Assembly: GCA_019115685.1 (NCBI GenBank)
Contig: DXDC01000007.1
Coordinates: 1 to 17,478, forward strand
DNA from: Candidatus Agrococcus pullicola
Lineage (GTDB): Bacteria > Actinomycetota > Actinomycetes > Actinomycetales > Microbacteriaceae
Direction of reading: 5' to 3'
Length of the DNA: 17,478 bases
Shown one piece after another: positions 14,730 through 17,478 of this stretch. Within the stretch, counting starts at the first letter, position 1, and each line of letters opens with the position of its first letter. Position numbers and translations under genes: made by a program. Under the pieces are notes generated by a model, which searched no databases, was not told the DNA's origin, and saw only the letters and a program-made list of their open reading frames with translations.

Positions 14730-15626
14730 ATGACGACTATCGCATTCGTAGGGCTCGGAATCATGGGCCGGCCCATGGCCGCCAACCTCGCCCGCGCGGG
14801 ACACGCCGTCACTGCCACGACGAGGACCGAGGCGTCGCGTCAAGCGGCCGCCGATGTGGGTGTACACGTGGTGGCGTCCATCGCCGAGCTTCCGGCCTCC
14901 ATCGAGGTGGTCGTGCTGATGCTTCCGGATGCGCCGCAAGTCGAAGAGGTTCTGTTCGGGTCGGATGGTTCGGGCGCGGACGGGCTGATCGCTCACCTCG
15001 ACGCCCCGACCACGATCCTCGACATGACGACGCTGTCACCGATCGCCGCCCGTGACTTCGCCGCGCGAACGGAGGTATCCGGCCACCGCTACGTCGATGC
15101 TCCGGTGAGCGGAGGAGAGCAGGGCGCGATCGACGGCGTGCTCTCGGTGATGGTTGGTGCCGACCAGGCGACGGTCGATGAGCTGTCCCCGGTGCTGGAA
15201 GCGGTGGGCAAGACGTTCGTGCCGCTCGGTGCTGTGGGATCGGGCCAGGTGGTGAAGGCCGCGAACCAGTTGATCGTCGCGGGAAACCTGCAGTTGCTCG
15301 CCGAGGCGATCGTGCTCATCGAAGCGAACGGCGTCGAAACCTCGGCGGCGCTGGATGTGATCGGCGGAGGCTTGGCGGGAAGCACGGCTCTCGATCGGAA
15401 GCGGTCGGCACTGCTCGATCGCAACTTCGCGCCCGGCTTCCGCCTCGCGCTGCACCACAAAGACCTCGGGATCGTTGCCGCGTCGGCCCGGGCGGCGGAT
15501 GTCTCGCTGCCGCTGACCGGCATCGTCTCCCAGCTCGTGCAATCACTCGTCGCCCGCGGCGACGGAGACCTTGACCACTCGGCCCTCCTCAAACTTGCCG
15601 AGGAATTGAACGGCCGCGCGGAGTGA
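14730..15626 (+). CDS. NAD(P)-dependent beta-hydroxyacid dehydrogenase (GarR/3-hydroxyisobutyrate type)
   Basis: A 298-aa cytoplasmic dehydrogenase. The N-terminal Rossmann motif is GLGIMGRPMA (residues 8-17), the substrate loop is DAPVSGGEQGA (S127, G128, G129), and the catalytic lysine lies in GSGQVVKAANQ (K176). The helical C-terminal half has HHKDLGI. These are the signatures of 3-hydroxyisobutyrate/tartronate-semialdehyde (GarR, GlxR) enzymes, and the length is normal. AGAAGAAGGG stands about 10 nt before the ATG. It is divergent from the glycosidase operon and shares its operator region, so it is probably co-regulated and may take a semialdehyde or keto-acid formed in the same pathway. 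The precise substrate cannot be inferred. Confidence 0.9.
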   Translation: MTTIAFVGLGIMGRPMAANLARAGHAVTATTRTEASRQAAADVGVHVVASIAELPASIEVVVLMLPDAPQVEEVLFGSDGSGADGLIAHLDAPTTILDMTTLSPIAARDFAARTEVSGHRYVDAPVSGGEQGAIDGVLSVMVGADQATVDELSPVLEAVGKTFVPLGAVGSGQVVKAANQLIVAGNLQLLAEAIVLIEANGVETSAALDVIGGGLAGSTALDRKRSALLDRNFAPGFRLALHHKDLGIVAASARAADVSLPLTGIVSQLVQSLVARGDGDLDHSALLKLAEELNGRAE

Positions 15627-15628
15627 CG

Positions 15629-16727
15629 TCAACCGACGGTCTTGGTGGCTTCATCCACGACGAGTGTGACGTACGGGATCCGCGGCTCGTTCGGGCGCGG
15701 CGGGAACGTGCCGTCCAGTCTGGTGGAGCTCGGAGAGGAGGATCGCGCCGGTGGCACCGAGCGCCGTCCCTGCCACCACCTGGATGAGATCGACAATGGG
15801 ATCCAGACCCGCCTGCTGAGCCTGCACTGTGGAACTCGCGAGCCGGAGCGTGAGCAGCACAAGCGAGTACAAGCTACTCGCCAGTGTGGCGCCGCCGCCG
15901 ACCCAGGCGAGGGACAAGGGGGCCCAGACGCGCCAGCGCCGCGGCGCTCTACGTGTCAACATCAGCAGGCCCACGAGCGCCGCGGCTGCGAAGACTCCGG
16001 CCATGCCGTCCGCGAGCCGCTCCGGCACGCCGCGATCCTGGATGAGGTCTGGCGAGAGCCGCCACGTCGCACCCAGGCCCCAACTCAGCCGGGCGACCGA
16101 GACTGCGATGAGCAGGCCCGCGATCCCCCCCCACCCGAGGAAACGCAATGCGTCGTCCGAGGGGTATGCGCGACGATCCGAGAGGCGCATGATCAGCACC
16201 CGGTCCCACCGGTCACGTACATAGAGGACGAAGGAAGCCGTAACGCCGATCGCTTGAGCGCCGAACCCGAGGTAAACAAGCGGGCCCACCCAAGGCGCGA
16301 GCGAACCGTCGCCGGCGGGGGAGACCTCGGTCAGCACCGATCCGGCGACCGCTGGCCCGTTCACGATGAACGGTGCGAGCAGCCCGATCCCGATCCACGC
16401 CGGCACGAGCACCAGACACGCGGGAACTCTCAGGCCCCACGAATGGGTGAACGTGAGGATGATGCCGACCGCGATCAGCTCCATGGCGACTGTTGCGAGG
16501 TTGCCGTTCTGGACGACCGCGGGGTCGAGCGGGGACGGCGCGAGGATGCCCGCCGTCGAACCGAAGATTCACAGTACTTTGAGAGTGAGGTACGGAACGA
16601 CTGCAGCTATGGCGAGGTAGCCGATCACGAGTCGGGCCCAGCTCGGGCGTGCGGCAGTCTGCAGGGCATTTCCGGCAGCGGCGCGCCGCCTCGGCGTCGC
16701 GTCGCTCGTCGCTGTCGAGCTTTCCAT
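15629..16727 (-). pseudogene. Multi-pass membrane protein gene broken by an in-frame TGA and a probable frameshift
   Basis: From ATG 16727 the frame reads MESSTATSDATPRRR, then a first membrane segment ending PYLTLKVL, and meets TGA at 16571-16569 (codon 53). The same frame continues at once with IFGSTAGILAPSPLDPAV and stays open to 15651 with at least six more hydrophobic segments. This gives one interrupted protein of about 358 codons. Actinobacterial proteins of this unnamed family have Trp at the stop position (LK-x-x-W-x-x-G), so TGG to TGA is likely. Near 15715-15730 a +1 shift opens a tail RPNEPRIPYVTLVVDEATKT ending at 15629, two bases from the convergent dehydrogenase stop. This tail looks more protein-like than the in-frame tail HVPAAPERAADPVRH. 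Function unknown. Confidence 0.7.
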
Positions 16728-16928
16728 GGGTCCAGTCTCTCCGCCCTGCGTGATGTCACGCGCTTTGGGTCCTCTTCCGTTGTCTTCGCGAGCTGCACCA
16801 CAGGGCCGCGCCGAGGAGTGTGGGGAGAAGTGAGTCGTCGCTCGCGGCGCGCGCCTGTGAGGGCGGCGCTGCTCACGCGACGACGGAGCTCGCACGCACC
16901 CCAAGTGCGTGGCCGCTGGGCGTCGTCG

Positions 16929-17478
16929 TCAGGCGCCGACGCTGCGGCAGAAGTTGAGCAGGGCGGCCGCCCGTCGGGTGAGCGGCGCACCGGCTGCATG
17001 GGCCATCACAATGGTGATGTCGGCCTTCGGATCGCGGAGCGTGCGGGCGACGACCTCACGGCCGTCGTAGGTTCGACTCTCCGGCGGCCGCTGGGCCAAG
17101 AGCGCGTAACCGAGCCCGCGTCCGACCAGACTGCGCACCAGCTCGAAGTTCGAGGTGTGCACCATCTCGGCGCCCGGCTGCGCGACGAAATCCTCCTCGT
17201 CCGGCAGGGGAATGCTCAGGCGAATACACGGAACGTCCTCCAGATCACCCATCGACAGTTCCTCGGCGACCGCGAGCGGGTGGTCAGCGGCCAGCAGGAC
17301 GTAGGGCCGCAAAGTCACGATCTCCTTCCTGGCGATTCCCTCGCCCGGACCCCGCTTGTAGAGGAGCGCCACCTCGAGGTCGCCCTCGAGGATCCGCCGT
17401 TCGAGCTCGGGCTGAGACCCCTCGAAAAAGCTCATCTCGAGCTGGGGATGAGCGTGCGCGAACTCGTCCATGATGTCC
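16929..17478 (-). CDS. LysR-family regulator, C-terminal effector domain (cut by window edge)
   Basis: 183 codons are visible up to the window end, without the N-terminal helix-turn-helix. The sequence covers most of a LysR substrate-binding domain: FAHAHPQLEMSFFEGSQPEL, LLEGDLEVALL-like ILEGDLEVALLYKRG, VLLAADHPLA, and LVRSLVGRGLGYALL. These are standard landmarks for the type-2 periplasmic-binding fold. It stops at 16929 on the same strand as the damaged membrane protein gene, about 200 bp upstream of it. The target genes are unknown, and any divergent partner would lie beyond the window. Confidence 0.88.
   Translation of the reverse strand, partial: DIMDEFAHAHPQLEMSFFEGSQPELERRILEGDLEVALLYKRGPGEGIARKEIVTLRPYVLLAADHPLAVAEELSMGDLEDVPCIRLSIPLPDEEDFVAQPGAEMVHTSNFELVRSLVGRGLGYALLAQRPPESRTYDGREVVARTLRDPKADITIVMAHAAGAPLTRRAAALLNFCRSVGA

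Noticed and set aside
14595..14996. N-terminal extension of the glycosidase frame
   Set aside because: It would run through the promoter and operator at 14648-14689 and into the divergent dehydrogenase; GTG 14594 with AAGGGA upstream is far more likely.
16834..16884. Hairpin GTCGTCGC / GCGACGAC after the LysR gene
   Set aside because: An 8-bp stem with a 35-nt loop in very GC-rich DNA is easily chance, so it is not reported as a terminator.

Overview
The window is high-GC, densely packed DNA from an actinobacterium, most likely a member of the Microbacteriaceae (Microbacterium/Leucobacter-like). This placement is inferred from codon use, GTG starts, a CsoR-family regulator, and a CUT1 sugar transporter with no ATPase gene of its own. 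I ran no database search.

Region 1 (1-4260) is a sulfur (persulfide/sulfite) detoxification operon. The left edge holds the 5' end of an IS3-type transposase reading out of the window. A CsoR/CstR-like repressor (minus strand) is divergent from a six-gene plus-strand operon: a 61-aa Cys-rich mini-protein, thioredoxin, a 38-aa Cys-rich mini-protein that is a colinear paralogue of the first, a CstB-like metallo-beta-lactamase/persulfide dioxygenase with two rhodanese domains, a TauE/SafE exporter, and a DUF4395 membrane protein. Two near-identical 16-bp G/C-tract palindromes sit between the divergent genes. The likely logic is: persulfide sensed by the repressor, operon induced, persulfide oxidised to sulfite or thiosulfate, product exported. 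The operon ends in a perfect 25-bp inverted repeat.

Region 2 (4260-6000) is a visibly lower-GC pair: an alpha/beta-hydrolase (minus) and a divergent TetR repressor (plus). A perfect 17-bp palindrome almost exactly fills the -35/-10 spacer of the hydrolase promoter. A gene-poor stretch of about 0.55 kb follows.

Region 3 (6500-15630) is a carbohydrate-use locus. A LacI regulator (plus) converges on a tightly coupled minus-strand operon whose order is a GH42-like/GHL6-type glycosidase, a D-2-hydroxyacid dehydrogenase, two CUT1 permeases, a lipoprotein solute-binding protein and a HIT-family protein. A GarR/3-hydroxyisobutyrate-type dehydrogenase is divergent from the operon. The shared promoter region carries a 32-bp inverted repeat whose 9-bp half-site recurs upstream of the lacI-type gene.

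Region 4 (15629-17478) holds a multi-pass membrane protein gene broken by an in-frame TGA and apparently by a C-terminal frameshift, then the C-terminal part of a LysR regulator cut by the window edge.

The points most worth a second look are the paired Cys-rich mini-proteins around thioredoxin, the His-less (CstR-like) sensor with tandem operators, the GH42-type zinc/acid-base signature in the glycosidase, the HIT protein translationally coupled to a sugar-binding protein, and the doubly damaged membrane protein gene.
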